Part shown: piece by piece, positions 26,406 to 37,230 of the stretch
Layout: every line of letters starts with the position of its first letter
How positions within the stretch are numbered: the stretch's first letter is position 1
Origin: Physcia stellaris
Lineage: Eukaryota > Ascomycota > Lecanoromycetes > Caliciales > Physciaceae
Direction of reading: 5' to 3'
DNA: 64,000 nucleotides
Assembly (NCBI GenBank): GCA_018902385.1
Contig: JABSSW010000002.1
Location: forward strand, 1,463,631-1,527,630
The notes under the pieces: model-generated
Told to the model about the DNA's origin: nothing
Seen by the model: the letters and a program-made list of their open reading frames with translations, nothing else
The model's database searches: none
Made by a program: the position numbers and the translations under genes

Positions 26406-28136
26406 ATGTTTACAACCCCGAAATACCTAAGAATCTCCTTGACCGATAATTGGCCACACGCCCGTCCGACCGTATCGCAAATGAAAGATGCCGAACTGTA
26501 CATGGGCGAAGATAAACGTACAAAGCTTCGAGCTATTGGCTGCAAGCATTGCCATTTTCTTGAGTCCGTCAATCAATGATTATATTCGGATCCTATCAAA
26601 GCACACGTCAATGCATGTCCGGATTGTCCATTTAGTAAAGGCGTCATAAATGCAGGCATCGAAAAGACACGAGCAAAAGAAGCCCGCATTGCAGAAGAAC
26701 GACGTTTCCTTGCAGAACAACAAGCCCAGAAAGCCCGCATTGCAAAGCAAAACGACGAAACCTGTCCAATCAAGAATCGTGCAAACCAACAAGCCGAGCA
26801 AGCACGCATCCAGAAGACACAAGCAAAGAAAAACTGAATTGCAAAGCAACACGAAGAGATCCTCCTCGCAGTAAGACGCCGTCTTGCAGAACGACAGGCC
26901 GAAAAAAAACGTGCAGAACGCTCGCTACAACAACAGGCCGAACAAGCTCGCATCGAGAAGGAACGTGCCGAAGCATTTGCATGCAGACGTTGCCCAGCGA
27001 AGTTTCCTAGCAACACCAAGCTCCACCAACACATCCAGGATCACCATCAGAAAAAAATCGAAAAGCCTGCAAGCGAGACCGCAAAACCTACACCAAGCGA
27101 GCCTGCAAAAACCACATCAAGCGAAATCGCCATGCCAACACCCCCCTCTACACCAAAAGCGAAGCCCGCCAAGATCACAACAAGTGAGCCCGCAGAAACT
27201 ACACCAACTGCAGTATCTGCACCAATACCAACACCAGAAACAGTGGCCGCAGAGCGTACACCCTCTGCAACACCTCCACCGACGAGTGAGCCAGCAGTGA
27301 TGCTCACGCCACCCATTACACACCAAGAATCGACCTCCGATACCTCACTTCCATTGACCCCACCTGCCACACCAATTGCAACACCAAGAAAGCAAATATC
27401 CTGGGCCGAAATAGCCTCACGCCCAGTCATTGCACCAAAACCTTCGCGTCTCCCAGTCCTCACATCAAAGATCATACCAAAAGCGCTGGAGACTGCAGCA
27501 ATTGTTTGCCCGCCTACTCCGCCACCTACCCCCCCTCAAGAACCAGTACCAAAACACCAACACCAGATATCCTACCTTACTATCGATGACCTGTTCGAGA
27601 TGTTTGCTGAGAAGCGCACGAAATCAGACCTATTACACACCAAGAAGACCAAATCCTCCCCGGTCTCCCACCAGTCGAAAATCACGTCCTACTTCAGGCC
27701 TGCAGCCAATCAGAGCAAGTCAATTAGTCAGGGCTCGAAAACTCCAAATCCGAGAAGTTTGAATCAGCATACGCCTGCGGAATCAAGCCGCACCAAATCC
27801 ACCCCCAGCAAGTGGTCTGAGAAATCGGCCATTTTACCATACAAACTTCCAACATTCTCCCACCTACCTAGCTCAAAGATATCGAGCATCCTGCCATACA
27901 AATTGCCCGTTATCTCTGGCCGCCTACGTCGCGCACTTACCCCCCGAGCTCCTTTCGGCATCTCCGCCTCATACCATGCCTGCCGCATTTGCAGTGGTAC
28001 TTTCGGATCGAACAATGGCCTGCATCGCCACCTACGAGCCATCCATTTCGTCCAAGCACCTCGCCGAAGCCATGGGAACACTCGCAAGCACGGTCAAGAG
28101 CACGGTCGCAATCTCAGCGGTCTCGGAGACGCTTGA
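26406..28136 (+). pseudogene. Zinc-finger protein gene inside the small LTR element, two in-frame TGA
   Basis: From the ATG at 26406 one frame runs 576 residues to the stop at 28134-28136, broken only by TGA at 26577-26579 (codon 58) and 26835-26837 (codon 144). Both could come from TGG or CGA by one transition. Visible parts: a Cys/His cluster (C46-x2-C49, H67, C71-x2-C74); a Gln/Arg/Ala-rich probable coiled coil (about 75-190, with repeated ARIA-type units); a canonical C2H2 finger (C193, C196, H209, H213); a Pro/Thr/Ser-rich linker (about 220-500); and a C-terminal C2H2 finger (C526, C529, H542, H547). An intact product could start at 27132 (334 residues). Function unknown. A gag-like or nucleic-acid-binding role is inferred from its sole presence between LTRs and its fingers, which resemble the one in the gag region of element F. 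Confidence 0.75.
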
Positions 28137-28269
28137 CCCTGCAGCTGAGAAACAGGCCGTTTCCTTACTTCTTTTCATGTATTACTAATAGATTTCTCGG
28201 AGGATGGATCGCATGTCCCCGCCACGCGGCACAACGAGGGCGTTGTGATCTTTTTCGTTCGATGACATC

Positions 28270-28430
28270 TGTTACGGTAAACCTGCACATAGGGCTGAAG
28301 TCAGGATATCTTGACAAGAACGGACTAGCGCCTTGGCGGCCTGATCCATATCTCGCACTCTGCCTTTTAGATAGTAACAATTCAATCACTTTATTCATCA
28401 CATTATTATCTAATACGTTTTATCGTAACA
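28270..28430 (+). repeat. 3' LTR of the small LTR element
   Basis: 161 bp, collinear with 25916-26076 without indels. It is followed directly by the target duplication CGAAC. Confidence 0.88.
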
Positions 28431-28684
28431 CGAACGACAATTTCAAAAATGAAAAAATTTTCATTTTTGCGTTTTATCATTAAATCATTTGAACGATGAC
28501 AAATAAAAATCAAAAATCATATGTTTTATTTTGATACGAATAAATTATCACGATAAAATCAGATGACACGAATAAGACGTAAAAGAATCGTCATGACGTC
28601 AAAAAGAAAACAAAGCAAAAAACAAAAAAATTGTGCTCAAAAATCGATTTAAACGATTATTTTTAAAGTCAAAAAATGTTGATT

Positions 28685-29119
28685 TTAACGTTTTATCGTT
28701 GAATCATTTGAATCATACAAAAATTGATTTAAATTGTTTATTTCAATGTCGAAAAACAGAACGTGACACGAAAATCGAAAATTACGTTCAAAAAAATTGA
28801 ATTCGCGAAAAACAAACGTCGCAAAAACGTTTGTTTTCGTTTGTTTAACAAAAACAACAATGTGTTGATGATTCGAACAAATATTGATTTGAACGTATTC
28901 GTGTCGTGTATCATAAATGTCGTGATATATCGCAAATGACAACATCACGATTAACAAAAAAATTATCGTATGATCGCGAATATCAACATTAAAATTACAA
29001 ATGAATTTTAGTTGAAAATCGCGCAAACAAAAATTGACGTCAAACAAAAAATTATTTTCACGAAATTTTTCTAAACCAAAAAATTGAAAAATCGAATGAA
29101 TTACACGCAAAAAAAACAT
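28685..29119 (-). pseudogene. Antisense open frame of 144 residues next to the E1 3' LTR
   Basis: The minus-strand frame begins MFFLRVIHSIFQFFGLEKF and includes FVKQTKTNVFATFVFREFNFF. The plus strand here has several stops. I do not recognise it. It lies in the same E1 3' region and orientation as the frame at 24578-24032 and might be part of the same disrupted antisense gene, but a link is not shown. It could equally be a chance frame in Phe-rich mutated DNA. Confidence 0.3.
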
Positions 29120-29163
29120 CGACGATTCGATTTTGAAAATCAGAATTTAAAAAAAAAAACAAT

Positions 29164-29377
29164 TGTCATGTCATGTCAAAATCGTCAAACACGTTAATCT
29201 GATCGAATTTAACGTTTTGATCGATAAAATATAATATTTCGAGAATTTTCACTTTTTTTCGTTTTCACGATTTAATTTTATCATTATTCACAGTGTTATC
29301 ACGATGATTCATTATCGTTTCGTAAACATTGCGTTTGTTTGTAATCATTTGATCATTCAATCGTATATTTTCTTACA
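29164..29377 (+). repeat. 3' LTR of E1
   Basis: 214 bp, TGTCATGTCATGTCAAAA...TTTTCTTACA, collinear with 18373-18586. It is followed by ATAAA, which matches the pentamer left of the 5' LTR. Confidence 0.8.
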
Positions 29378-29382
29378 ATAAA

Positions 29383-31170
29383 TCAATTATCGATTTATAT
29401 TGAATAAAAAAAAACATATTGAAAAAACATTTCGACGTTTTGTGTTAAAATTAACATTCGTCGCACGTTTCAAATTCGTTTTTGACACGACGACAAACGA
29501 AAAAAATAAATTTCGATTTATTTTTTTCAATTTGAAAACAACGAATGCAACGTTCGTTCGTTGATCGATCAACAATTTGATTTTTCATTAAATTTTGATT
29601 TACAAAATTAAAAAATAAATTTATTTGAATGATAAACGTTTTCAATTTTTGCGAATACGTTATATTTGCAATGATTCGATTGAAAATAATCAAAAACATT
29701 GCATGATCGTCGTATATATTGACGAATTACGAACGTTTTTTAATCGAAAAAACAATGCGAAATTGAATCATTTTTTTGTCAATTTCAATATTTTTTTTCA
29801 TTTCAAAATTCACGACGACAACGTTGATTGAAAAAATATAATTTTCGTTAATCATTACAATTCGTTAATATTCGTACGAATATCGCAATTTATTGCATGC
29901 ATTCACGAATGATCAAAAATCGAACGTTGCGCGACATCGTGATGCTTGAAACAAAAAAAAATATAAAAAAATGATTTCAAAAAAAAACGTTAATGAAATT
30001 CGATTTCGATTTCGATTTTATTAACAACAACAACAACAACACATTATTGAATTTCGATTTTTTAACAATATGAAATTTTAAAAAAAATCATTTTGAATTA
30101 CATGCGTGCATTTTGCATATTCAATATAATAAAATTTCTCGTTGATATTATTTTTCATTTATTCGTACGAATTAATCAGAAAAAAAAATAATAAAAATAA
30201 TAAAACTTTATCATGTTGTTCAATTATGATAATCGATTCGAAAAAAATTTTTTGATCAAGAATCTGTTCGATTTCTTTCGTGAAACTAAACAAGAAATGA
30301 ACAATTTAACGAAAATTTTTCATATCAAATTATTAATAACAACGATTAATTTCTTTAACGATAATTTTGTCAATATCGTACATTTTCGAATTAAATTCGT
30401 CATAACATATAATTGAACGATAAATAAATAATAATTTTATTAAACAAATGAAAATATCATGTTTCGTATAACAAAATGTTTGAAAAGAAAAATTCAAAAT
30501 TTTGATGCGACAAATATCGATATAATATTTCAATTATCAATCAATTTGATCATTTTATATTGCAAATTTCGATTCAAAAATCAAAAAAATAAACATTCGA
30601 TTTTCGAACGAATTAATTTCAAAAAAATTAAATGAACAGTAATCATATTGAAAAAATGAAAAAATGATATAAATCATTTTAAAATTAAAAATTTTGAAAC
30701 GATAAATTTCGATAACAATTTCATTATTTCATATTTTTTCATTTTCTGTATATTTTTTGAAATTTTGTTTTTTTCATTTGACAAGTTAACAATAATTGCA
30801 AATAATTTCATGAAATTCATATTAATCGTTGTACATTTTCGTACGAATGTTAATTCGAAATCAAATGATATAAATATAAAATTATCATGTTTAATTACGA
30901 TAAAAATGTGTCGCAATTTTGAAATTTGAATTTATTCAAACAAAAATCAATCATTCAAAAACATACACATTGCGTAAACGATAATCATTATATTGCAACA
31001 TTGCAACATTGCGTCAATTAAAACATTCAAAACAAATTTTTTTTATTAATTATCGAAATATTAACGTTAACGTTACAAAAAAACGAAATTTTAATCATAC
31101 AATTTTTTTTGTGAAACGATTATTTTTCGAACGTTTTGAACATTTTTTCAATTCGATTTATCAAAACATG
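29383..31170. other. AT-rich unrecognised stretch
   Basis: A minus-strand frame (29699-29451, 82 residues) ends with a cluster of pattern C-x2-C-x14-C-x9-C-x2-C (ERCIRCF ... ETCDEC), possibly a zinc-binding gag remnant. An (AAC)6 microsatellite lies at about 30023-30042. Frames at 30213-30416 (+) and 30916-30674 (-) are unrecognised. Confidence 0.45.
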
Positions 31171-31911
31171 TTATTGAAATTCAAATTTTTCAACGATATT
31201 GTCACATTTTTGATCGACGTCATGACAATAAATAAAATATCGTTTGTCATGTTTTTGACAAATGTAACGAAAAAAACAAAAAAAAAATTTGCATTTACAA
31301 AAAATTTGTTTTTGTTTCGATTTGAATTGATATTTCGTCATTTGTTTCATGATAATCTTTTTTGATTTGTTCGAAAAATTGTTTTTCAAAAATTTATTCA
31401 ACGTCGAATTGAAAATGTCAAATTTTTTGATCAAAAATCGTCGATTCAATACATCAAATTTCGTTTGAATTGTATGTTGACGTGTGATTTTGATAATGTG
31501 CGTTATTCGTTCAAAAAACACAAATCGATTTGTTTTGAAAACGCGATAACGATCAAAAATAATGATTTTGACAATATTTTCAATTTTAAATTCATGAATT
31601 TTGATGTTTTTGTTGAATTTTTTGATTTGTTTTTGTTTAACAACAACAAAATGATAACGCATTTGCGCGAATATTGAATGAATATCGATTTCGAAATTCG
31701 TCGAATGCACGAATTTTTGATTTGAATCGTGTACGAATTTTTGATTTGAATCGTGTTCAACATTATTATTATTGAATTTCGAATCATTAAAACGTTCGAC
31801 AATGTTTGTGCGCAATTCAAAATCAAAAAAACGAAATTTAACGATCGAAAAATCAAAAATCGTTGAAAAAATCGAAAAAAATTCAACAAAAAGTTTCATA
31901 AAATTTGTCAT
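31171..31911 (-). pseudogene. Mutated integrase-like protein, C-terminal part with Cys-rich tail
   Basis: A minus-strand frame of 246 residues. After a low-complexity N-part (containing a duplicated HDSNQKFV) comes IKIHEFKIENIVKIII, then TRQHTIQTKFDVLNRRF, then a Lys-rich segment. It ends with a Cys-rich module (CKCKFFFCFFRYICQKHDK, then YCHDVDQKCDNI). This order resembles the C-terminus of integrase-type transposases related to Ginger/KRBA2 proteins: a T-K-Y/F-G-V-L-N beta segment followed by a CxC...C...C...C tail. That comparison is from memory. The integrase core upstream was not identified; element F inserted about 0.7 kb upstream at 32637. Confidence 0.5.
31709..31756. repeat. 24-bp tandem duplication
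   Basis: ACGAATTTTTGATTTGAATC plus GTGT is repeated twice in perfect tandem (31709-31732 and 31733-31756). It is in frame with the minus-strand pseudogene and gives the repeated HDSNQKFV. Confidence 0.85.
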
Positions 31912-32055
31912 TCGTGCGTTGAATATGAATAAATCAATAAAAAATTCGACACGAAAAAAATTTGAAATTGATAAAATTGATTCATTGAATTCGTTACGAT
32001 CGAAAATATGATCAAATTGCGATATCGCAAAAATAATTTTTCAAAAATCAATAAC

Positions 32056-32130
32056 AAAAAAATCAACGATAAAAAAATCAACGATAAAAAAATCAACGAC
32101 AAAAAAATTAACGATAAAAAAATCAACAAT
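32056..32130. repeat. Five 15-bp tandem repeats
   Basis: The unit AAAAAAATCAACGAT occurs five times with single-base variants. A multiple of three keeps frames open on both strands, giving KINDK units on the plus strand. Confidence 0.9.
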
Positions 32131-32636
32131 ATTAAAATTTGCGACGTTTTTTTCGTTAACAAATTCGTTTTCAATAATCGCATTATGTTTGTCGAAAATA
32201 TCAATTTTCGTGAATCAATTTGTTGTGTACATTTTTCGATCGTGTGTAAAATTTTCGTAAAACGATATTTTTATCGTGTTATGTTTTGCGAAATTGATAT
32301 CGAAAATAATTTGTAAAATGATTAATCAATAAATTCAAACATTCAATTTTGATAAATTTATTTCGAACAAATTTTGCGATCAACTATCAATGTTATGAAT
32401 TTTTATTCATTTATTCAATCGAATTTTGACAATTTTGTTGACATTTTCAATGAAATTTTGAAATTGAAATTTTTGAATTTATCGTTGATAATACGTATAT
32501 CGTATATTTTCAAAAAAATATTCAAAGTTTTTTTGAATTTTTTTTTATTGTCGAATTGCATGATTTTCATAAATTCAATTATCATGATGAAAAAAATTAA
32601 CGTTATCGCAACGATTTCGATTTTTTTGTCGATAAA

Positions 32637-32830
32637 TGTTATGACACAAAATCAAATTAAATGATATGAATTTAAATCAAATATTTTGACATGATTTTTG
32701 ACAAGAATTCTGTCGTCATTTTATATTAAATGAATGATAATCAAGCAATTGATTCGCAATTACTGTACATAAATTGACATTTTGTCGTTCATAATTTCTA
32801 AATCAAAAAATTCACACATTACGCATATCA
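32637..32830 (+). repeat. 5' LTR of F
   Basis: 194 bp, starting TGTTATGACACAAAATC. It is equal in length to the 3' LTR, with scattered transitions. Confidence 0.82.
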
Positions 32831-32927
32831 ATTGATAACATCATTCAAGCGATAATTTGTACGTAAACAAATCGACATCATCAATTGTTTTTGACGTATC
32901 AGTTTTCGAAATAACACACGATTTTAA

Positions 32928-35527
32928 ATGTCAATTATTTATCATCGTTGTCGCTGTCATCGTCGAAAACTTTATTGTTTTTTCAATTTGACGTGTCGAT
33001 CGAAATCAATCATCAACAACAGACATTCAATTAAAAATGAAAATTTCAATCAAATTTTTCATTTTCTTTACAATTTTCAGCAGAGACGACTGATTTTTTC
33101 TTCAAATATTCAAAACATTTCGATTTTTCGTGAAAATTCGCATTGTCATCGCTCAATGACGACGCATTTGAATGTCAATTCACATTTGAATTTTTGTTTG
33201 ATTCGAACAATTCAATTTAACGATTTTATTTGTTTTTTCATCAACAAATAATTTGCTCAATAAGTCTTGAAAATTTCAATTCGTTTTTTTTTTCTTGTTT
33301 TGTTTATCATCATTTTATTTCAAATCTCAATACGACACATCATTTTTTTTAAATTATTTTGATTGTTTTAACATCACAAATTATTCGCATTGCGTTCGAA
33401 TTATTCGATTACATCGATACAATTGATTCGATTTATTTTGTCAATACATCGACAGAAATTATTGTGAACAATATCGTAATCAATTTTTTTAAATCAACAT
33501 CGTTGTCAATCATTAATCATTCGATTTCGACAAACATTGTTTATTCAACAAAATGAGTCGTCGACAGAATTCGTTTTCGCAAAAATTTTAAAATTTTTGT
33601 GATCGTCATCGAAATTTATCGAAATAATCAATCATTTTTCGACTGAATTAATGATCGTGTTACGTCATTCATTTTTGAATTAAAATCGACGATTGCAAAT
33701 ATTTTTTTTGATATTTTTTACATTCATTTTTCGAAAAATTTACGTCGTAAATTTCAAGTCATTTCGTCGACGTCGTTTTTTCAACGACGAGACAACATCA
33801 TAATTTCGTTGAATATTATTTTTCGAAACACAAAAAATATCGAATTTACTTTCGCATTTAATACAGACATGACGAATAAAAATAACAATTGACAAAACAT
33901 TGAATTCATTCAACAACAATGACAAACATTTCAGATTTTGTTCGAAAATATCAAAAACAACATTCAAACAAAATTTCAAGAACTCGTCGAATCATCAAAT
34001 TCAATCGAATTTTTTGACAATGATAATGACGTCAAATGAAATGTTCAAAAAACAAAATTTTTTGATTTATAATACGAAAAAAAAAACGTTATTATCGACA
34101 ATTCGATCGAACATTCGAACAAAAACACATATTTTCGAAATATTCATTTTTACATTGAAAAAATTAAAAATATGACATTGTTCAAAAATGTTGATGTGAT
34201 TCGAACAAATTTTTATAATTGCATGCGTGATCATGCATTACGTTAATACACAAAAATAATCAACGATAATCAAAAACGATTGATCAAATTCGAAAATAAC
34301 GTAAAAAAATGAAAACGTTTGTTGTTGAAACGATGAAAAAAATCGTCATCGACAACGTTGACGATCATCACGAAAAAAAAATACACGATAAAAAATGTTC
34401 GTCGATATCGCGAATCATTCGATTTTGTTAAAATTATAATCAAAAAAATTAAATCGACAATGATGTCAATTTATTCGCAATTGTATTTAATTTACAATGA
34501 ATTAAAATTGAAATTTCGACGAAACTTGATCAAATCGACAGAAAAATTTACAATGAATGAGTTTTTTCAACAGTTTGATGATAAAAAAAAAATATGATAA
34601 AATATCGAAAATCGATATCGATTTTATCATTCGTTCGAAAACGAATGTCGTTTTTAATTCATTTATCGTTTTCAATTATCAATTTTGTCAACATCATTCG
34701 ATTCGTATAATACTTTTTTTGTTATCAATGAGCGTGTAAATTACGAAAATTTCAATGAATTTTTCTCGCAATCTCGTCAGATTCAATATTCGACATCGTA
34801 TCAATTTGAAAAACAAAATAACGTTTACATTTTTCAATAACGTTTATATCAATTAAATTATTCAAATCGACAACAATCGACACAAAATATGCAAAAACGT
34901 TCATACGAAAATCAGCAATATCGATTTCAACAAACGCAACAAAACGAAATTCAAAAAAATCGAAACACGTTCGATTCGCGATTTCAATATTCGCAATCTT
35001 TACGTTTTAATCAATATTTTGTTGATTTTTTAAACTCATTTTCGTTTTCGTTTAAACAAAGTATTTATTTCAATCAAAATGAAACGTTTAATCAAAATGA
35101 AACATTATATCGACGAACGTATTTTGCGAAAAAAAAAACAAAAAACAGTTATTCAAACGATGAAAAAAATTATCAAAATGATTACAACATGAATATTGAA
35201 AACGCGTCGAAAATATTTGCGATAAATGATGAATATCATAACGAAAAACATTTCGAAATTCAAAAATCTAACGAGAATTTTGTGAATCATGAATTATTCG
35301 AATATTTTGTGAATATTTTTGCAAAACAAACGAAAATTTATTCGTGCAAACGTTGTCAATCGAAATTTTATTTCAATAACAAATTTTATCGACATTTGCG
35401 TTCGTGTCAAGTTGTTTCAATTAAATTTGACATATCGTTGACGAAAAACACTCATGATCATCAAACATTTATTATACAATCAAACGTCAAAGCAAATACG
35501 CGATTCAATTTTGATTTTCGTTCGTGA
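32928..35527 (+). pseudogene. Mutated gag region of F with a C2HC zinc finger
   Basis: A series of plus-strand frames (32928-33251, 33359-33556, 33900-34175, 34358-34597, 34889-35527) lies between the 5' LTR and the protease. The last (212 residues) is Gln/Asn-rich and contains a finger of pattern C-x2-C-x12-H-x3-C starting at 35345, preceded by KIYS. The spacing and the NN-K-x2-R-H-L-R core resemble both fingers of the gene at 26406-28136. The identity as gag is inferred from position. Confidence 0.6.
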
Positions 35528-35539
35528 CGTTACGTCACG

Positions 35540-35874
35540 ATGAAAATTAACATTGAACAATGTTTCACGAATATGTGCGTCGATATCGAATGCGATACGT
35601 CATTAATCGATCGTAAATTTCTGATGCAAAAAATATTTGATTATCAAACTCATGCGCGACAAATTATGAAATTTTTCAAAATTCGCGACATTGAAAACGC
35701 AATTGTAATCACGACGAATCATATTTTATTAATTTTTCGAATTTTCGAAATTTCGACTAATGACGAAAATGCGATCGTCACGTTCACTCGAAAAATTTAC
35801 ATAATGAAAAAACTGAAAACAAAATTTTTTTTTGACAATGATATATTGAATTCAAAACGAATGAATATAAATGT
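35540..35874 (+). pseudogene. Mutated retropepsin of F, interrupted
   Basis: Residues CVDIECDTSLIDRKFL fit a retropepsin active site of the form D-T/I-G-C-x-x-S-L-I-D-R, with Gly replaced by Glu. A later NAIVTFTRKIYI and FFDNDIL fit the flap-to-C-terminal segments. The reading frame runs straight into the LTR at 35875 and resumes after 41989. Confidence 0.6.
35870..35874 (+). repeat. Target-site duplication AATGT, left copy
   Basis: AATGT precedes the LTR at 35875 and recurs at 41985-41989 immediately after the other LTR. This is a perfect 5-bp duplication. Confidence 0.9.
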
Positions 35875-36172
35875 TGTAAGGGGCATTGCACCAGAGATGT
35901 ATAGCAGAGACAATAGTATGACTAGACTAATAACTGCAGAACTAATTGCCTTGCAGATCTCGCAATATATACTCGTTCTGTCTGTTCAATGGTACGAACC
36001 CCTGAGCCCCTGCGCATGAGTATCTAGCCGATATGCGATATGGGTGCCGGGTGGCTAGTATGGTGAAACTGGCCGTCTCGTGGGTTGGTGTTTCGAACCT
36101 GCTTGGCCTGGATCCTTGGCAGTCGGGATCCGGCCCGCACTGCCTGCAGGCCTGGACCCTGAGTTTCTTACA
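35875..36172 (-). repeat. LTR (left) of the non-coding LTR element
   Basis: 298 bp, no difference seen from 41687-41984. Near-identity implies a recent insertion. Confidence 0.9.
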
Positions 36173-36262
36173 CGCGCCCCCTCCTAAGCACCGAAGCCCC
36201 TTGAGGTGAACAATATTCTTCGTATGCTCTTCAGCAGAGGTCCATAGGCTTTGCATCCGTAT

Positions 36263-36301
36263 GCTGTATCCATGGGCTGTATCCATGGGCTGTATCCATG
36301 G
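36263..36301. repeat. Three perfect 13-bp tandem repeats
   Basis: GCTGTATCCATGG occurs three times end to end in the interior of the non-coding LTR element. Confidence 0.92.
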
Positions 36302-36302
36302 C

Positions 36303-36384
36303 TTGGAGGACCGCTGTGATCGCGACCTCCGCACCGAATCCTATGGTTTGGAGGACCACTTTGGCCGTGACCTCCGCACCGAAT
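36303..36384. repeat. Two copies of a 37-bp unit, 45 bp apart start to start
   Basis: Units at 36303-36339 and 36348-36384 start TTGGAGGACC and end GACCTCCGCACCGAAT, with an imperfect GGAGG/CCTCC inverted pair in each. Confidence 0.85.
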
Positions 36385-36935
36385 ATTCTATCATCCTACT
36401 CGACCCCTAGCCAGCCTGCGTTAAAAACCTGAAAACCACCTTCGTGGGTGACTCAGGAAAAGCATGGTCTGGTGGCTCGAATGCCTGCTGCTTCCAGGAT
36501 CGAGAGCCTGGCTTCGTACAACCCACAGCCCCGATCTGGTGACTGACAGCTAACTGTGTGACAGTGAGACCTGGATCTGAGTCAATCTTTACCCTTCTAT
36601 CTCTCTACCTCCTTGCTCCGTATATCGAAGTCGACGAGTTCATGGGGGAGGGGGGTGTTTAAACGCGAAAGGCGTCGTAGCCGCAATTGAATATCAGGCT
36701 TCGAAAACCTCCTCGATTTCCTACCCCTATCTCATCCACAATACTCAATCGCTCAGTTAGACCGGGCAGCAGCCTCTTGAGGTGATTCTGGCACGGTTCA
36801 GCCCTCCATGCGCCGTAAGCCCTAGGCAGTAAGCAGCACAGAGTTGGTGGCATGAGGCCGTGATGCTGGACTATTGAGTCAGTTGTTCTATCAATAGACT
36901 GTACCTACAGGACGCTTGAACGCGTCATGATACTT

Positions 36936-37230
36936 GACTGCTCTCGAGTCAACTGTATCACCGAAAGACTGTATTCGCCGTGCTATTGGCCTCCAGGTAT
37001 CTTCTCGCTATACGGCTTGTCCGAGACTTGGCCGCTTATTCGTGACTATAGGACACCTATCGCGTCGCGATACTGGCATGACTATTCGAGTCAATTGCTC
37101 GTCAAAGGAGAATACCTACAGGACGCTAAACGCGCCGCGGTACCCATGACTGCTCGAGTCAATTGTATCGTCAGAGGAGCTGCATCTGCCGTGCTATTGG
37201 CTTCCAGATACGTTTTTCCTGTACGGCTTG
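36936..37230. repeat. Imperfect direct repeats of about 85 bp
   Basis: Segments at 36936-37020 and 37148-37230 share GACTGCTC...GAGTCAA..TGTATC and CCGTGCTATTGGC.TCCAG. A related piece lies at about 37079-37140 (CTACAGGACGCTAAACGCG compare 36905-36924). Confidence 0.75.

Larger units (their letters stand above)
25916..28430 (+). mobile_element. Non-autonomous 2.5-kb LTR retroelement carrying a zinc-finger gene
   Basis: Its 161-bp LTRs lie at 25916-26076 and 28270-28430, beginning TGTTACGGTAA and ending TTATCGTAACA. A perfect 5-bp duplication CGAAC flanks the whole (25911-25915 and 28431-28435). Two bases after the 5' LTR is TGGTAGC (26079-26085), identical to the first seven bases of primer-binding sites that pair with the initiator tRNA-Met 3' end (as in yeast Ty1). 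There is no protease, RT or integrase, only the frame 26406-28136. No convincing polypurine tract precedes the 3' LTR. It is much less mutated than its host E1. Confidence 0.88.
18373..29377 (+). mobile_element. Complete mutated Ty3/gypsy chromovirus E1 with nested insertions
   Basis: Its 214-bp LTRs lie at 18373-18586 and 29164-29377, flanked on both sides by ATAAA (18368-18372 and 29378-29382). Internal order on the plus strand: gag, RT, RNase H, integrase, chromodomain. Downstream of pol are a minus-strand open frame with Cys residues, the dispersed repeat at 25175-25819, and the nested LTR element 25916-28430. Removing that nested element (2515 bp plus 5 bp duplication) leaves about 8.5 kb. 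Both the LTR pair and the target duplication support one insertion event. All coding frames are broken, mainly by TGA at Trp positions. Confidence 0.8.

Noticed and set aside
27047-27475. Minus-strand Gly/Val-rich frame in the small LTR element
   Set aside because: It is the complement of the Pro/Thr-rich linker of the plus-strand gene.
32056-32130. CRISPR-like array
   Set aside because: The repeats are directly abutting 15-bp low-complexity units without spacers, in a eukaryotic context.
36045-36110. tRNA gene within the LTR
   Set aside because: A- and B-box-like strings exist, but the acceptor and T stems do not pair.
36659-36853. Minus-strand 64-residue frame that might be a Ty1/copia remnant
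   Set aside because: It reads like protein but no RT, RNase H or integrase landmark could be matched, so it was not called.
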